A stretch of 64,000 nt of DNA, from NCBI RefSeq assembly GCF_012241385.1, contig NZ_JAAVXB010000004.1, positions 248,001-312,000 on the forward strand. Reading direction: 5' to 3'. Source of the DNA: Solimonas marina (lineage in GTDB: Bacteria > Pseudomonadota > Gammaproteobacteria > Nevskiales > Nevskiaceae). Below, piece by piece: positions 26,132-35,371 of the stretch. The first letter of the stretch is position 1; every line of letters begins with the position of its first letter. The notes under the pieces were generated by a model that did no database searches, had not been told where the DNA came from, and saw only the letters and a program-made list of their open reading frames with translations. The position numbers were made by a program, and so were the translations under genes.

Positions 26132-26360
26132 GGCGGGCGCTCGGTTGGGTAGAGGTGGACGGAGAGTCGTCGTGGCCGAAGATGCTGGCCGCGGTTCCTG
26201 CGGTGTCGACGTGCACCTGCTGTGGGTGAATGAACCACTGCCACAGCAAGGCGAGCACGATCAGCTTGATGACGATCACCCAGACGATCTCGCGCTTGAG
26301 CCGGCGGTCGCCGGCGGCAGCACGGGGAATGGCGGAGGTTGGCGGCATCGTCGACGGCAT
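26121..26360 (-). CDS. cydP: Cytochrome oxidase small subunit CydP-like protein
   Basis: 79 aa from ATG 26360 (a Met four residues later, 26348, is an alternative; neither has a clear ribosome-binding site). The core [28 protein letters not shown] is one membrane helix preceded by a basic stretch, as in CydP proteins found directly before cydA in many Proteobacteria. The C-terminal 35 residues are polar. Its stop overlaps cydA by 11 bases. CydP is thought to help assemble or stabilise cytochrome bd. Confidence 0.78.
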   Translation of the reverse strand: MPSTMPPTSAIPRAAAGDRRLKREIVWVIVIKLIVLALLWQWFIHPQQVHVDTAGTAASIFGHDDSPSTSTQPSARHDQ

Positions 26361-26502
26361 CCGGGAAGTTGCGGAACGCGCGCATGGTCGGAGCTTCGGC
26401 CGGCCGTCACCATGACGCCGGTCAAGTCGGGCGTCGCCTGATCTGTGTTGGATGGGGCCTGGGGTCATCGCCGCTTCCTGGTGGACGTGCGGGACCCGAA
26501 GA

Positions 26503-26518
26503 TCACGACCCGTGCCAA
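26503..26518 (-). promoter_or_regulatory. Candidate sigma-54 promoter for the cyd operon
   Basis: On the minus strand TTGGCACGG (26518-26510) is a perfect -24 element. The -12 element at the right distance reads GTGA instead of TTGC, so only the TG is kept. It lies about 145 bases before cydP and about 85-120 bases downstream of four CTGCCA repeats. Because the -12 GC is not met, this is a moderate candidate. Confidence 0.4.
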
Positions 26519-26600
26519 TCGGACGCTTGCTGTTTAGGCCTTATGAATCAATCGAGTGGCGACTTCGACGCGGTGCGGCGCGCTGCTGCCGGACTGCCGA

Positions 26601-26638
26601 TGGCAGTGCGGTGGCAGTTTCTGGCAGCGACATGGCAG
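26601..26638 (-). repeat. Four helically phased CTGCCA repeats upstream of the cyd operon
   Basis: On the plus strand TGGCAG occurs at 26601, 26612, 26622 and 26633, with periods of 11, 10 and 11 bp; toward cydP it reads CTGCCA. The motif array lies just past the fisR stop. The same motif array precedes the persulfide dioxygenase operon. I infer an enhancer (UAS) for the sigma-54 activator encoded between the two arrays. Apart from this and the -24-like element, the 296-base gap 26361-26656 holds nothing recognisable. Confidence 0.6.
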
Positions 26639-26656
26639 CCGCAGCCGGTGCAGCAC

Positions 26657-27961
<1,305 letters not shown>

Positions 27962-28000
27962 ATGCGGTCGGCTCGGCGGCGGCGGCAGTGTCCGCCAAGG

Positions 28001-28030
28001 CTGCCAAAAACTGCCAGAGGCTGCCAGTTC
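28001..28030 (+). repeat. Three tandem CTGCCA repeats (10-bp period) upstream of the sulfide operon
   Basis: CTGCCAAAAA, CTGCCAGAGG and CTGCCAGTTC follow each other directly, giving CTGCCA at 28001, 28011 and 28021. The array lies 40-70 bases upstream of fisR and about 105-135 bases upstream of a -24-like element of the rightward operon. Motif and orientation relative to the target promoter match the array on the other side of fisR, so these are likely FisR sites. Confidence 0.6.
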
Positions 28031-28058
28031 CGCCGCCATTGTCAGTGCCAATCTGTTC

Positions 28059-28078
28059 TCCAAGGGGCAAACCTTGGA
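28059..28078. repeat. Perfect inverted repeat in the fisR-PDO intergenic region
   Basis: TCCAAGG and CCTTGGA are separated by GGCAAA (7-bp arms). It lies midway between the CTGCCA array and the sigma-54-like element, where a second regulator or a DNA-bending protein could bind. Its role is unknown. Confidence 0.4.
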
Positions 28079-28134
28079 AATTTAAAGTCAATCAGTACAG
28101 TGATTTGCTGTGATTCTTTGCATGCCACGGCAGC

Positions 28135-28149
28135 TGGCATATGTCTTGA
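28135..28149 (+). promoter_or_regulatory. Candidate sigma-54 promoter of the sulfide-oxidation operon
   Basis: TGGCAT, 5 bases, TTGA: the -24 half is good and spacing is exact, but the -12 has GA where GC is expected. An inverted repeat ATGCCA-N7-TGGCAT overlaps the -24. The site is about 55-70 bases before the dioxygenase start. A sigma-54-dependent activator gene is adjacent, which supports the call. Confidence 0.45.
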
Positions 28150-28166
28150 AATAAAAAGCACATGCT

Positions 28167-28203
28167 GGCAGCTCGCGCTGCCCGAAATCTCATGGAGGTG
28201 ATC
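28167..28203 (+). promoter_or_regulatory. Leader hairpin and full-length Shine-Dalgarno before the dioxygenase gene
   Basis: GGCAGC-TCGC-GCTGCC (28167-28182) forms a perfect 6-bp hairpin. It is followed by GGAGGTGATC (28194-28203), complementary over ten bases to the 16S rRNA 3' end, two bases before the GTG start. The unusually complete site fixes the start at GTG 28206 and suggests high translation. Confidence 0.7.
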
Positions 28204-28205
28204 GC

Positions 28206-29090
28206 GTGTCCGCGTCCAGCAACATCCAGATTGAAGCGTTTTTCGACAAAGCGACATGGACGGTCAGTTATCTGCTGCTCGACCGTTCGACGAAGCAGTG
28301 CGCACTGATCGACAGCGTGCTCGACTACGACCCGAAGTCCGGGCGCACGCGACACGAATCGGCCGATCGCCTGATCGCCCGCGTTCGCGAGTTGGGCGCT
28401 ACGGTGCAGTGGTTGCTTGAAACGCATGTGCACGCCGACCATCTGTCGGCGGCCGGCTACCTGAAGGAACACGTCGGTGGCCAGCTGGCGATCGGCAGCC
28501 ACATCACCGCGGTGCAGGACGTGTTCGGCAAGCTGTTCAACGCCGGCGCCGGCTTTGCGCACGACGGCAGCCAGTTCGACGTGTTGTTCGACGACGGCCG
28601 CGAATTCAGGATCGGCAGCCTGAAAGCGCGCGCGATGCATACGCCGGGTCACACGCCGGCATGCATGACCTATGTCGTCGAGGATGGCGACGAAACCATC
28701 GCCTTCGTCGGCGACACGCTGTTCATGCCGGACTACGGCACGGCGCGCTGCGATTTTCCCGGCGGCGATGCACGGACCTTGTATCGCTCCATCAACAAGG
28801 TGCTGAGCCTGCCGCCCGCGACGCGGTTGTTCATGTGTCATGACTATCTGCCCGGCGGCCGCGAGCTGAAATACGAAACCACGGTTGCCGAGCAGCGTGC
28901 GCAGAACATTCACGTGCGCGACGGCATCAGCGAAGAGGCGTTCGTGGCGATGCGCCAGGCGCGCGACGCGACGCTCGACATGCCGGTGCTGATCCTGCCG
29001 TCGGTGCAGGTCAACATGCGCGCCGGCCATTTGCCGGAGCCGGAAGACAACGGCGTGCGCTATCTGAAGATTCCGCTCAACGCGCTCTGA
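28206..29090 (+). CDS. Persulfide dioxygenase (ETHE1/PDO-type metallo-beta-lactamase fold)
   Basis: 294 aa from GTG 28206. The MBL metal motif THVHADH (H74, H76, D78, H79) is followed by H149 in HTPGHTPACMTY, D170 in FVGDTLFMPDYG and H212 in MCHDYLPGG. The mononuclear iron site of ETHE1-type enzymes uses two His and one Asp from this set. It oxidises glutathione persulfide to sulfite. Co-transcription with SQR, and a FisR-type regulator next door, make persulfide dioxygenase far likelier than glyoxalase II. Confidence 0.92.
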   Translation: MSASSNIQIEAFFDKATWTVSYLLLDRSTKQCALIDSVLDYDPKSGRTRHESADRLIARVRELGATVQWLLETHVHADHLSAAGYLKEHVGGQLAIGSHITAVQDVFGKLFNAGAGFAHDGSQFDVLFDDGREFRIGSLKARAMHTPGHTPACMTYVVEDGDETIAFVGDTLFMPDYGTARCDFPGGDARTLYRSINKVLSLPPATRLFMCHDYLPGGRELKYETTVAEQRAQNIHVRDGISEEAFVAMRQARDATLDMPVLILPSVQVNMRAGHLPEPEDNGVRYLKIPLNAL

Positions 29091-29120
29091 GCGGCGGCCC
29101 CTGATCGAAGGAAGACCATC

Positions 29121-30788
29121 ATGCACGTTCGTACCCTGACCCAGGATCTGTCGGTGGCCGGCCAGATCAGCGCCGCCGACATTGCCGAGCTGGCCGCGCG
29201 CGGCTTTCGCAGCGTGATCTGCAATCGCCCGGACGGCGAGGGCCCGGATCAGCCGACCCACGAGGAGATCGGTCGCGCGGCGCAGGTCGCGGGGCTGGGC
29301 ATGCGCTATCTGCCGGTCGAGTCCGGCAAGGTCGACGATGCCACGGCGCAGCAGTTCGGCGAGTTGATGCGCGAGCTGCCGAAGCCGGTCTTCGCGTACT
29401 GCCGCACCGGGACGCGCTCGGCGACGCTGTGGGCGCTGTCACAGGCCGGCGAGCGGCCACTACCGGACATCCTCGAACGCGCACGGCGCGCTGAATACGA
29501 TCTGTCGGCCGTCGTGCGCCGCATCGCCAACGGCGGCCGCACGCCGCTGACGCATACCGATGCGCAGCACCAGATCGTCATCGTCGGCGGCGGCGCCGCC
29601 GGCATTGCCACCGCGGCCAGTCTGTTGGCGCGTGATCCGAAACTCGACATCGCCATCGTCGATCCGGCCGACGTGCACTATTACCAGCCGGGTTGGACGC
29701 TGGTCGGTGCCGGCGTCTTCCAGCCGGCGCAGACCGCGCGCACCCTGGCGTCGCTGATTCCGCGCGGCGTGCATTGGATCAAGGCTGCGGTCGCGGCGTT
29801 CGAGCCGCAGGCCAACTCGCTGTTGCTCGACGGTTGCCGCGTGGTGCGCTACGAGCAGCTGATCGTCTGTCCCGGCCTGAAGCTGAACTGGGCCGGCATC
29901 GACGGCCTCAGCGACACGCTCGGCCGCAACGGCGTGACGTCGAACTACCGCTACGATCTGGCGCCTTACACCTGGGAACTGGTGCAAGGTCTGCGCAAGG
30001 GGCGGGCGCTGTTCACGCAGCCGCCGATGCCGATCAAGTGCGCGGGCGCGCCGCAGAAGGCCATGTACCTGTCTTGCGATCACTGGCGGCGCATGGGGGT
30101 GCTGTCGCAGATCCAGACCGACTTCTACAACGCTGGTGGCGTGCTGTTCGGCGTCGCCGACTATGTGCCAGCGTTGATGGAATACGTGAAGGCTTATGGC
30201 ATCAACCTCAACTTTGGGCAGACGCTGGTCGCGGTTGACGGGCCGGCGCGGCGCGCGACCTTCGCGCGCGCGCTGCCGGATGGCGGCCGCGAAACCTTCG
30301 AGCGCGAGTTCGACATGCTGCATGTGGTGCCGCCGCAGACGGCGCCGGATTTCATACGCGTCAGTCCGCTGGCCGATGCCGCGGGCTGGGTCGACGTCGA
30401 CCCCGCCACGCTGCGCCACCGTCAGTACATCAACGTGCATGCGCTCGGCGACTGCACGAATACCAGCAACGCCAAGACCGCAGCCGCCGCGCGCAAGCAG
30501 GCACCGGTCGTCGCGCACAACGTGCTGGCCGCGCTGGCCGGTCGTACCGAAGCCGCGCAGTACGACGGCTATGGTTCGTGCCCGCTGACGGTCGAGCGCG
30601 GCAAGATCGTGCTCGCCGAGTTCACCTATGGCGGCAAGCTGGCGCCGAGCTTCCCGAGCTGGCTGCTCGACGGCCGCAGACCGACTCGTGCGGCGTGGTG
30701 GCTCAAGGAGCGCATCCTGCCGCCGTTGTACTGGCAAGGCATGCTCAAGGGCCGTGAGTGGATGGCGCAGCCCGAGCTGGTGGGCTGA
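29121..30788 (+). CDS. Rhodanese-like (DUF442)-sulfide:quinone oxidoreductase fusion
   Basis: 555 aa. Residues 1-140 are a DUF442/Blh-type domain with a six-residue active loop C94-R-T-G-T-R99 like that of rhodaneses. Residues 150-555 are a type II sulfide:quinone oxidoreductase: FAD motif IVIVGGGAAGIATAASLL, KCAGAPQKAMYL with C307, a GDCTNTSNAKTAAA FAD region and C487 in DGYGSCPL. C307 and C487 are about 180 residues apart, the spacing of the redox cysteines in the human enzyme. It oxidises sulfide at the membrane and passes electrons to quinone; the fused domain may take the sulfane sulfur to glutathione. It follows the dioxygenase by 30 bases. Confidence 0.93.
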   Translation: MHVRTLTQDLSVAGQISAADIAELAARGFRSVICNRPDGEGPDQPTHEEIGRAAQVAGLGMRYLPVESGKVDDATAQQFGELMRELPKPVFAYCRTGTRSATLWALSQAGERPLPDILERARRAEYDLSAVVRRIANGGRTPLTHTDAQHQIVIVGGGAAGIATAASLLARDPKLDIAIVDPADVHYYQPGWTLVGAGVFQPAQTARTLASLIPRGVHWIKAAVAAFEPQANSLLLDGCRVVRYEQLIVCPGLKLNWAGIDGLSDTLGRNGVTSNYRYDLAPYTWELVQGLRKGRALFTQPPMPIKCAGAPQKAMYLSCDHWRRMGVLSQIQTDFYNAGGVLFGVADYVPALMEYVKAYGINLNFGQTLVAVDGPARRATFARALPDGGRETFEREFDMLHVVPPQTAPDFIRVSPLADAAGWVDVDPATLRHRQYINVHALGDCTNTSNAKTAAAARKQAPVVAHNVLAALAGRTEAAQYDGYGSCPLTVERGKIVLAEFTYGGKLAPSFPSWLLDGRRPTRAAWWLKERILPPLYWQGMLKGREWMAQPELVG

Positions 30789-30790
30789 CG

Positions 30791-31615
30791 ATGCCGGATC
30801 ACGCGCTGCTCGGCGCGGGGCTGGGCGCCATTGTCGGTGCGATTCTGGCGCTGACCGGCGCTGGCGGCGGCATCCTCGCCGTGCCGCTGCTGGTCTTTGG
30901 CCTCGGCCTGTCGATGGCGCAGGCGGCGCCGGTCGGTTTGCTTGCCGTCGGGCTGGCGGCCGCGCTGGGCGCGGCGCTGGGTCTGCGTGAGGGCATCGTC
31001 CGTTACCGCGCTGCCGGATTCATCGCGCTGATCGGCGTGGTCTTCGCGCCGGCCGGACTGTGGTTGGCGCACCGGGTGCCGAACGCGCCGCTGGCGTTCG
31101 CGTTCGCCGCGCTGCTGCTGTACGCGATGCAGCGCATGTATTTCAAAGCGCGCCGTGAGTTGAGCGGCGACGCTTTGCAGGCGCCGCGGGAGCTGCTGCC
31201 GTGCGTCGTCAATCCGGTGCAGGGACGTCTGCGCTGGACGTTGCCGTGCGCGCGCGCGCTGGCGCTGACCGGCGTGGTGTCCGGCGTGCTGTCGGGGCTG
31301 CTCGGTGTCGGCGGCGGCTTCGTCATCGTGCCGGCACTGACGCGCTATTCCGATCTCGACATGAAGAGCGTGGTGGCCACGTCGCTGGCGGTCATCGCGC
31401 TGGTGTCGGCCGGCAGCGTCGCGGCCGCGTCCGCGGGCGGAGTCATGCACTGGGGCATCGGTGCGCCGTTCGCCGCCGGCGCCGTTGCCGGGCTCGCCGC
31501 CGGACGTCTGTTCGCGCATCGTCTGGCCGGGCCGCGGTTGCAGCAGTTGTTCGCCGTGGTCGGCGTGATCGCCGCGTTGCTGCTGATCTGGCGCGGGGTC
31601 CTGGACCTGCACTGA
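30791..31615 (+). CDS. TauE/SafE-family sulfite/anion exporter
   Basis: 274 aa from ATG 30791, two bases after the SQR stop. About eight membrane segments are arranged as two repeats. The repeat signatures are LGAIVGAILALTGAGGGILAVPLL and LSGLLGVGGGFVIVPAL. The family exports sulfite, sulfoacetate or similar anions. As the third gene of a sulfide-oxidation operon it probably removes the sulfite made by the dioxygenase. That closes the path sulfide to persulfide to sulfite to export. Confidence 0.88.
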   Translation: MPDHALLGAGLGAIVGAILALTGAGGGILAVPLLVFGLGLSMAQAAPVGLLAVGLAAALGAALGLREGIVRYRAAGFIALIGVVFAPAGLWLAHRVPNAPLAFAFAALLLYAMQRMYFKARRELSGDALQAPRELLPCVVNPVQGRLRWTLPCARALALTGVVSGVLSGLLGVGGGFVIVPALTRYSDLDMKSVVATSLAVIALVSAGSVAAASAGGVMHWGIGAPFAAGAVAGLAAGRLFAHRLAGPRLQQLFAVVGVIAALLLIWRGVLDLH

Positions 31616-31722
31616 GACGGGTTGTCCACAGACTGTGGGGCCATCATCTCCAGCGGTGTCGTATCAAATTTGCGTTGAAATTGCCGATAGGCCGAATGGG
31701 TCTATCAGGGAATTGATCAGGG

Positions 31723-33351
31723 ATGAATCAGCGGCGCAGTCGCAATGGGGCGGCAGCGTGGATGGCGGGTGGCAGCGCGTTGGCGGTGCCGCTCCTGGCC
31801 ATGCATGTTGCGGCTGCCGACCCGCGTCACGACACGACGCCAGAGAACATCGCACAACGGATCCGCACGGCGCTGCAGGCCACACCCGCTGACCGTGACG
31901 CTGCGCTGCTGGCCGCCGCCAACGATGCCGCGATGCGTGCCGCGACATTCGACGCCAGCGATGGCCGCTGGCGGCGCTTGCAGTGCGATCGCCTGTTCGC
32001 GTTGGTGCACGCCGGACAGATGACGGCGGCGGCCGGCGTCTACGATGAAATTCACGAGCACGGCGTCGCGCTGCGCCCCTATGTCGTGCCCGATGCCGTG
32101 CAGGCGCTGCGCGCACGCGGCCGCATCGATGAGGCCGAGGCGTTGGCGCGTGAGCAATTGCAGTCGACCGAAGCCGATGTCGGCGACCGTCTTGTCAGCG
32201 GCCTGTTGCTGGCCCGCATGCTGCGCTGGCATGACGACTTCGAGGGCAGCGACGCGGTGCTGCGCCAGCTCGCCGATGCACACCCCCAGGATCATGCGGT
32301 GGCCGACGAACGTGCGGCGCTGGCGCGTCAGCGTGGCCGGCCGCGCGTCGCGCTGCAATTGACGACGGGCCTCGAGCGCGCCGAAGCCTGGCTCGATCTC
32401 GGCCGCACGGACCGTGCGACGGCTGAGCCGATGCCGGCGCCACCGGCAAGCTTCGAGCGTCGCGTCGCGGCCTTGCGTGCGGCACGTGGCGAGGTGGCGC
32501 TGCGCTACGTCAACGCGCAATCACCGGCGATGTCGTCGCCGACCGGCAACACTGAATTCAGCGCCTCGCTGACCGCGGACAGCGCGCGGATCGACGATCT
32601 CTGGCGCGTCGGCGTGCACGCGCAGACGTCCCAAGCCGATTTTCAGGGCGACGTCCCGCGTGCCGACGTCGTTGGCCTGCGTCTGGTTCGGCAACTGAGC
32701 GGCGGTGAGGCGAGCCTGGAAGCCGGTCGCGCTTTCGACGCCGATGCGCCGGGCGGTTATGCGGTACTCGATGCCAGCGCCTGGGTGCGCGACACCGTGC
32801 GTCTCGGCCTGCGCGCGGCGATCGCCGATCCGGGCGGCTCGTTGCAGGCGCGCGCCAGCGGTATCACCGTCAATACCGTGTCGCTGTCCGCCAGCTACAA
32901 GCCCGATGCGCGCTGGCGCTTCGACGGCGAGAGTGGCCTCGCGCACTTCGACGACGGCAACACGCGGTGGTGGAGCACCGTGACCGGTGAGCGGCAGCTC
33001 GGTGTTGCACAGGGTTACCGCGCATCGGCCTTCGCGCAGCTTTATGCCAGTGGCAACGACCGCGATCAGCGCCCGTATTTCAATCCGCCGCGCGCGCAGA
33101 GCGTCGAGACCGGATTGATCGTCCGCTACTTCGCGACGCATGGCGTTGAGCTGCATCTGCGACCGAGCGTGGCATCGGTGTGGCAGGCCGACTATGAGCA
33201 GGTCTGGGTGCCGTCGCTGAGCGCCGGCTTGGCGCTGCCGCTCGGCGACCTGCGCTGTGATCTCGGCGGGCTGTTCTCGCGACCGGTCTATGACGGCACG
33301 CGCGAAACGCACCTGGGCGCAACGCTGTCGTGCCGTTGGGGTGCGCTATGA
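31723..33351 (+). CDS. pgaA: PgaA-like poly-N-acetylglucosamine export outer-membrane protein
   Basis: 542 aa, shorter than E. coli PgaA (about 800). A signal peptide ends near HVAAA-DP (residue 32). An alpha-helical TPR-like periplasmic region follows (about 38-265) with repeats such as VYDEIHEHGVALRPYVVPDAVQALRARGRIDEAEALAREQL. The second half is a beta-barrel ending in an aromatic-poor strand (LGATLSCRWGAL). Identification rests on its overlap (ATGA) with a PgaC-type synthase followed by a PgaD-type gene. The shorter periplasmic domain means fewer TPRs. The short gap upstream (31616-31722) shows no terminator. Confidence 0.75.
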   Translation: MNQRRSRNGAAAWMAGGSALAVPLLAMHVAAADPRHDTTPENIAQRIRTALQATPADRDAALLAAANDAAMRAATFDASDGRWRRLQCDRLFALVHAGQMTAAAGVYDEIHEHGVALRPYVVPDAVQALRARGRIDEAEALAREQLQSTEADVGDRLVSGLLLARMLRWHDDFEGSDAVLRQLADAHPQDHAVADERAALARQRGRPRVALQLTTGLERAEAWLDLGRTDRATAEPMPAPPASFERRVAALRAARGEVALRYVNAQSPAMSSPTGNTEFSASLTADSARIDDLWRVGVHAQTSQADFQGDVPRADVVGLRLVRQLSGGEASLEAGRAFDADAPGGYAVLDASAWVRDTVRLGLRAAIADPGGSLQARASGITVNTVSLSASYKPDARWRFDGESGLAHFDDGNTRWWSTVTGERQLGVAQGYRASAFAQLYASGNDRDQRPYFNPPRAQSVETGLIVRYFATHGVELHLRPSVASVWQADYEQVWVPSLSAGLALPLGDLRCDLGGLFSRPVYDGTRETHLGATLSCRWGAL

Positions 33352-34604
33352 ACCTTGCGTTCGGCCATCTCGGTCTGCTGCGCGATTTCATCTTTTTCTA
33401 TCCGCTGCTGATGGCCTTCATCTGGATGGTCGGCGGCGTCTACTACTACTGGCGCCGCGAGCGCGGCCGCCCGGACTGGACCGAGCCGCCGCCACTGCGG
33501 GTATTCCCACCGGTGTCGATCCTGGTGCCGTGCCATAACGAAGGCGAGACCGTCGAGGAGACGATGGCGGCGCTGGCGCTGCAGCAGTACCCGGATTTCG
33601 AGGTCATCGCCATCAACGACGGCTCGCGCGACGACACCGGTGCACGGCTGGACGCAATGCTGTCGGACTATCCGTGGCTGCGTGTCATCCACCTGCACCG
33701 CAACGCCGGCAAGGCGGCGGCGCTGAAGGTCGGGGCAATGGCGTCGAGCCATGAGTTCTTCGTCTGTATCGACGGTGATGCCTTGCTCGAACCGCATGCC
33801 GTGCAGTGGATGATGTCGCACTTCGTCGACGGCGTGCGGGTCGGTGCGGTGACCGGCAACCCGCGCATTCGCAATCGTTCGACCTTGATCGGCAAGCTGC
33901 AGGTCGGTGAGTTCTCGTCGATCATCGGCCTGATCAAGCGCGGCCAGCGCTCGTACGGCCGGCTGTTCACGGTGTCGGGCGTGATCAGTGCGTTCCGCCG
34001 CACGGCGCTGCATCGCGTCGGCTACTGGGCCGACAACATGATGACCGAGGACATCGACATCAGCTGGCGACTGCAGCGTGATCACTGGGATATCCGCTAC
34101 GAGCCCAATGCGCTGTGCTACATCCTGATGCCGGAGACGCTGCGCGGTCTCTGGCGTCAACGCTTGCGCTGGGCACAGGGCGGCATCGAGGTTTTGATCA
34201 AGGAAGTGCGCCGTCTGTTGTTCTGGCGCGAAAGGCGCATGTGGGGCGTGCTGCTCGAATTTCTGCTGAGCGTGACTTGGTCGTACGCGATGCTGCTGCT
34301 GATCGTGCTCTGGGGGCTCAGCCACGTCATCGATGTGCCGGCTGAGTTTCGCTCGGACCCGCTGCTTCCGCGCTGGAACGGGGTCGTGCTCGGCATGGTT
34401 TGCCTGACGCAGTTCGCGGTCAGTCACTGGATCGATCGGCGCTACGAACCCAAGGTCTGGCGCGGCTATTACTGGATGATCTGGTATCCGATCGCCTACT
34501 GGCTGCTCAACATGTTGACCGTGGTGGCCGGCGTGCCGAAAGCCTTGCTGCGTCGCGGCCGCGGTCGCGCCGTCTGGGTCAGTCCGGACCGGGGGCTACG
34601 ATGA
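33348..34604 (+). CDS. pgaC: Poly-beta-1,6-N-acetylglucosamine synthase PgaC
   Basis: 418-aa family 2 glycosyltransferase in the inner membrane. N-terminal membrane helices (about 10-30) precede the catalytic domain with the conserved Asp residues in AINDGSRDDTG, CIDGDALL and MTEDIDISWRLQ. The product-binding RxxRW motif is RQRLRWAQGG. Two or three membrane helices follow (about 300-405). It polymerises UDP-GlcNAc and pushes the chain across the membrane with PgaD. Start ATG overlaps the pgaA stop and the stop overlaps pgaD. Confidence 0.92.
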   Translation: MNLAFGHLGLLRDFIFFYPLLMAFIWMVGGVYYYWRRERGRPDWTEPPPLRVFPPVSILVPCHNEGETVEETMAALALQQYPDFEVIAINDGSRDDTGARLDAMLSDYPWLRVIHLHRNAGKAAALKVGAMASSHEFFVCIDGDALLEPHAVQWMMSHFVDGVRVGAVTGNPRIRNRSTLIGKLQVGEFSSIIGLIKRGQRSYGRLFTVSGVISAFRRTALHRVGYWADNMMTEDIDISWRLQRDHWDIRYEPNALCYILMPETLRGLWRQRLRWAQGGIEVLIKEVRRLLFWRERRMWGVLLEFLLSVTWSYAMLLLIVLWGLSHVIDVPAEFRSDPLLPRWNGVVLGMVCLTQFAVSHWIDRRYEPKVWRGYYWMIWYPIAYWLLNMLTVVAGVPKALLRRGRGRAVWVSPDRGLR

Positions 34605-35086
34605 AAAGAGTCAGGACACTCGACGAGATCATCCCGGAGCTGATCATCGAGCGGCCGGAGCGGCAGGCGCCGTTGCAGCGCACCTTGTTCGGCACGCTGA
34701 CCCTGCTGGCATGGCTTGCTTACATCTATCTGTGGCTGCCGCTGCTGACGCTGATCGCCTGGTGGTTGGCGCTGCGCACCGGCCTGCGGGTCCATGTGCT
34801 GTCGCAGGCCGCCGGCGAGATCGACTATGGCGTGCTGCTGCTGACGGCGAAAATGGTATTGCTGGCGTGTGTGTTGATGATCGGCTGGGCCGAATACAAC
34901 CGACGTCGCTTTCAGGGCCGTGAACGTCGTCGCCCGATCGAGCAGATCGATGTGGGCGCCAGTGCCGCGGCCTTCGGAGTCGGCGACCACACGGCGCAAC
35001 AGCTGCGCACGGCGCGCGTGGCGGTGGTGCACGTCGGCGAGGGCGCGCTGGTCGACGCGGTCGAGCCCGTCCGCGATCGGCGTTGA
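34601..35086 (+). CDS. pgaD: PgaD-like subunit of the PNAG synthase
   Basis: 161-aa small membrane protein. Two membrane helices (about 35-60 and 80-105) are separated by a short hydrophilic loop, with a basic cytoplasmic tail (YNRRRFQGRERRRP). This is the PgaD topology; in E. coli PgaD binds PgaC and c-di-GMP jointly activates the pair. A receiver-GGDEF protein is encoded elsewhere in the window, but no link is shown. It overlaps pgaC by ATGA and is the last gene of the operon. Confidence 0.82.
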   Translation: MKRVRTLDEIIPELIIERPERQAPLQRTLFGTLTLLAWLAYIYLWLPLLTLIAWWLALRTGLRVHVLSQAAGEIDYGVLLLTAKMVLLACVLMIGWAEYNRRRFQGRERRRPIEQIDVGASAAAFGVGDHTAQQLRTARVAVVHVGEGALVDAVEPVRDRR

Positions 35087-35187
35087 GGTGTAGGGGCGTT
35101 TTCACGGTCGGCCGCTGGCAGGTCGCGGCCGATTCAGGCACACTGCGCGTCCCTCGCGGTGGCCCTGCGCGATCGCGAGGTTTCGAT

Positions 35188-35300
35188 GGTGGCCCGTGCC
35201 GGCCCTCCGCGACGGAAAACCGTGAACCCCGCCAGGCCCGGAAGGGAGCAACGGCAGCGGCGATGCCGGGCGCCGGAGTCAGCTGGTACGGGCTGCCGCC
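35188..35300 (+). ncRNA. ffs: Signal recognition particle 4.5S RNA
   Basis: The apical loop hallmark CCAGGCCCGGAAGGGAGCA lies at about 35232-35250, matching the conserved SRP domain IV (E. coli: CAGGTCCGGAAGGAAGCA). The flanks pair into a long hairpin whose ends are GGTGGCCCGTGCC (35188-35200) and GGTACGGGCTGCC (35285-35297). The length of about 113 nt fits the small bacterial SRP RNA, which binds Ffh for co-translational membrane targeting. Exact ends are estimated. A strong terminator follows 15 bases later. Confidence 0.93.
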
Positions 35301-35314
35301 TTCGAACACCGAAT

Positions 35315-35358
35315 CCAACAAAAAAGCCCGCGATGCAGCTCGCGGGCTTTTTTGTTGG
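35315..35358. terminator. Bidirectional terminator between ffs and the RND operon
   Basis: A perfect 19-bp stem, CCAACAAAAAAGCCCGCGA with its complement, has a 6-base loop. The stem contains A6 on one side and T6 on the other, so both transcription directions meet a GC stem followed by T6. It ends ffs rightward and the efflux operon leftward. Confidence 0.95.
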
Positions 35359-35371
35359 CGGCGTACTTCGT

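Noticed and set aside
28001-28030. CTGCCA repeats as a CRISPR or tandem-repeat locus
   Set aside because: Unit length is 10 bp with only a 6-bp core, three or four copies, no spacers of CRISPR size and no cas genes; regulatory-site reading fits better.
28167-28182. GGCAGC hairpin as an alternative sigma-54 element (TGGCAG...CTGC)
   Set aside because: The GG to GC distance is 11 rather than the strict 10 bases; the element at 28135-28149 has the correct spacing.
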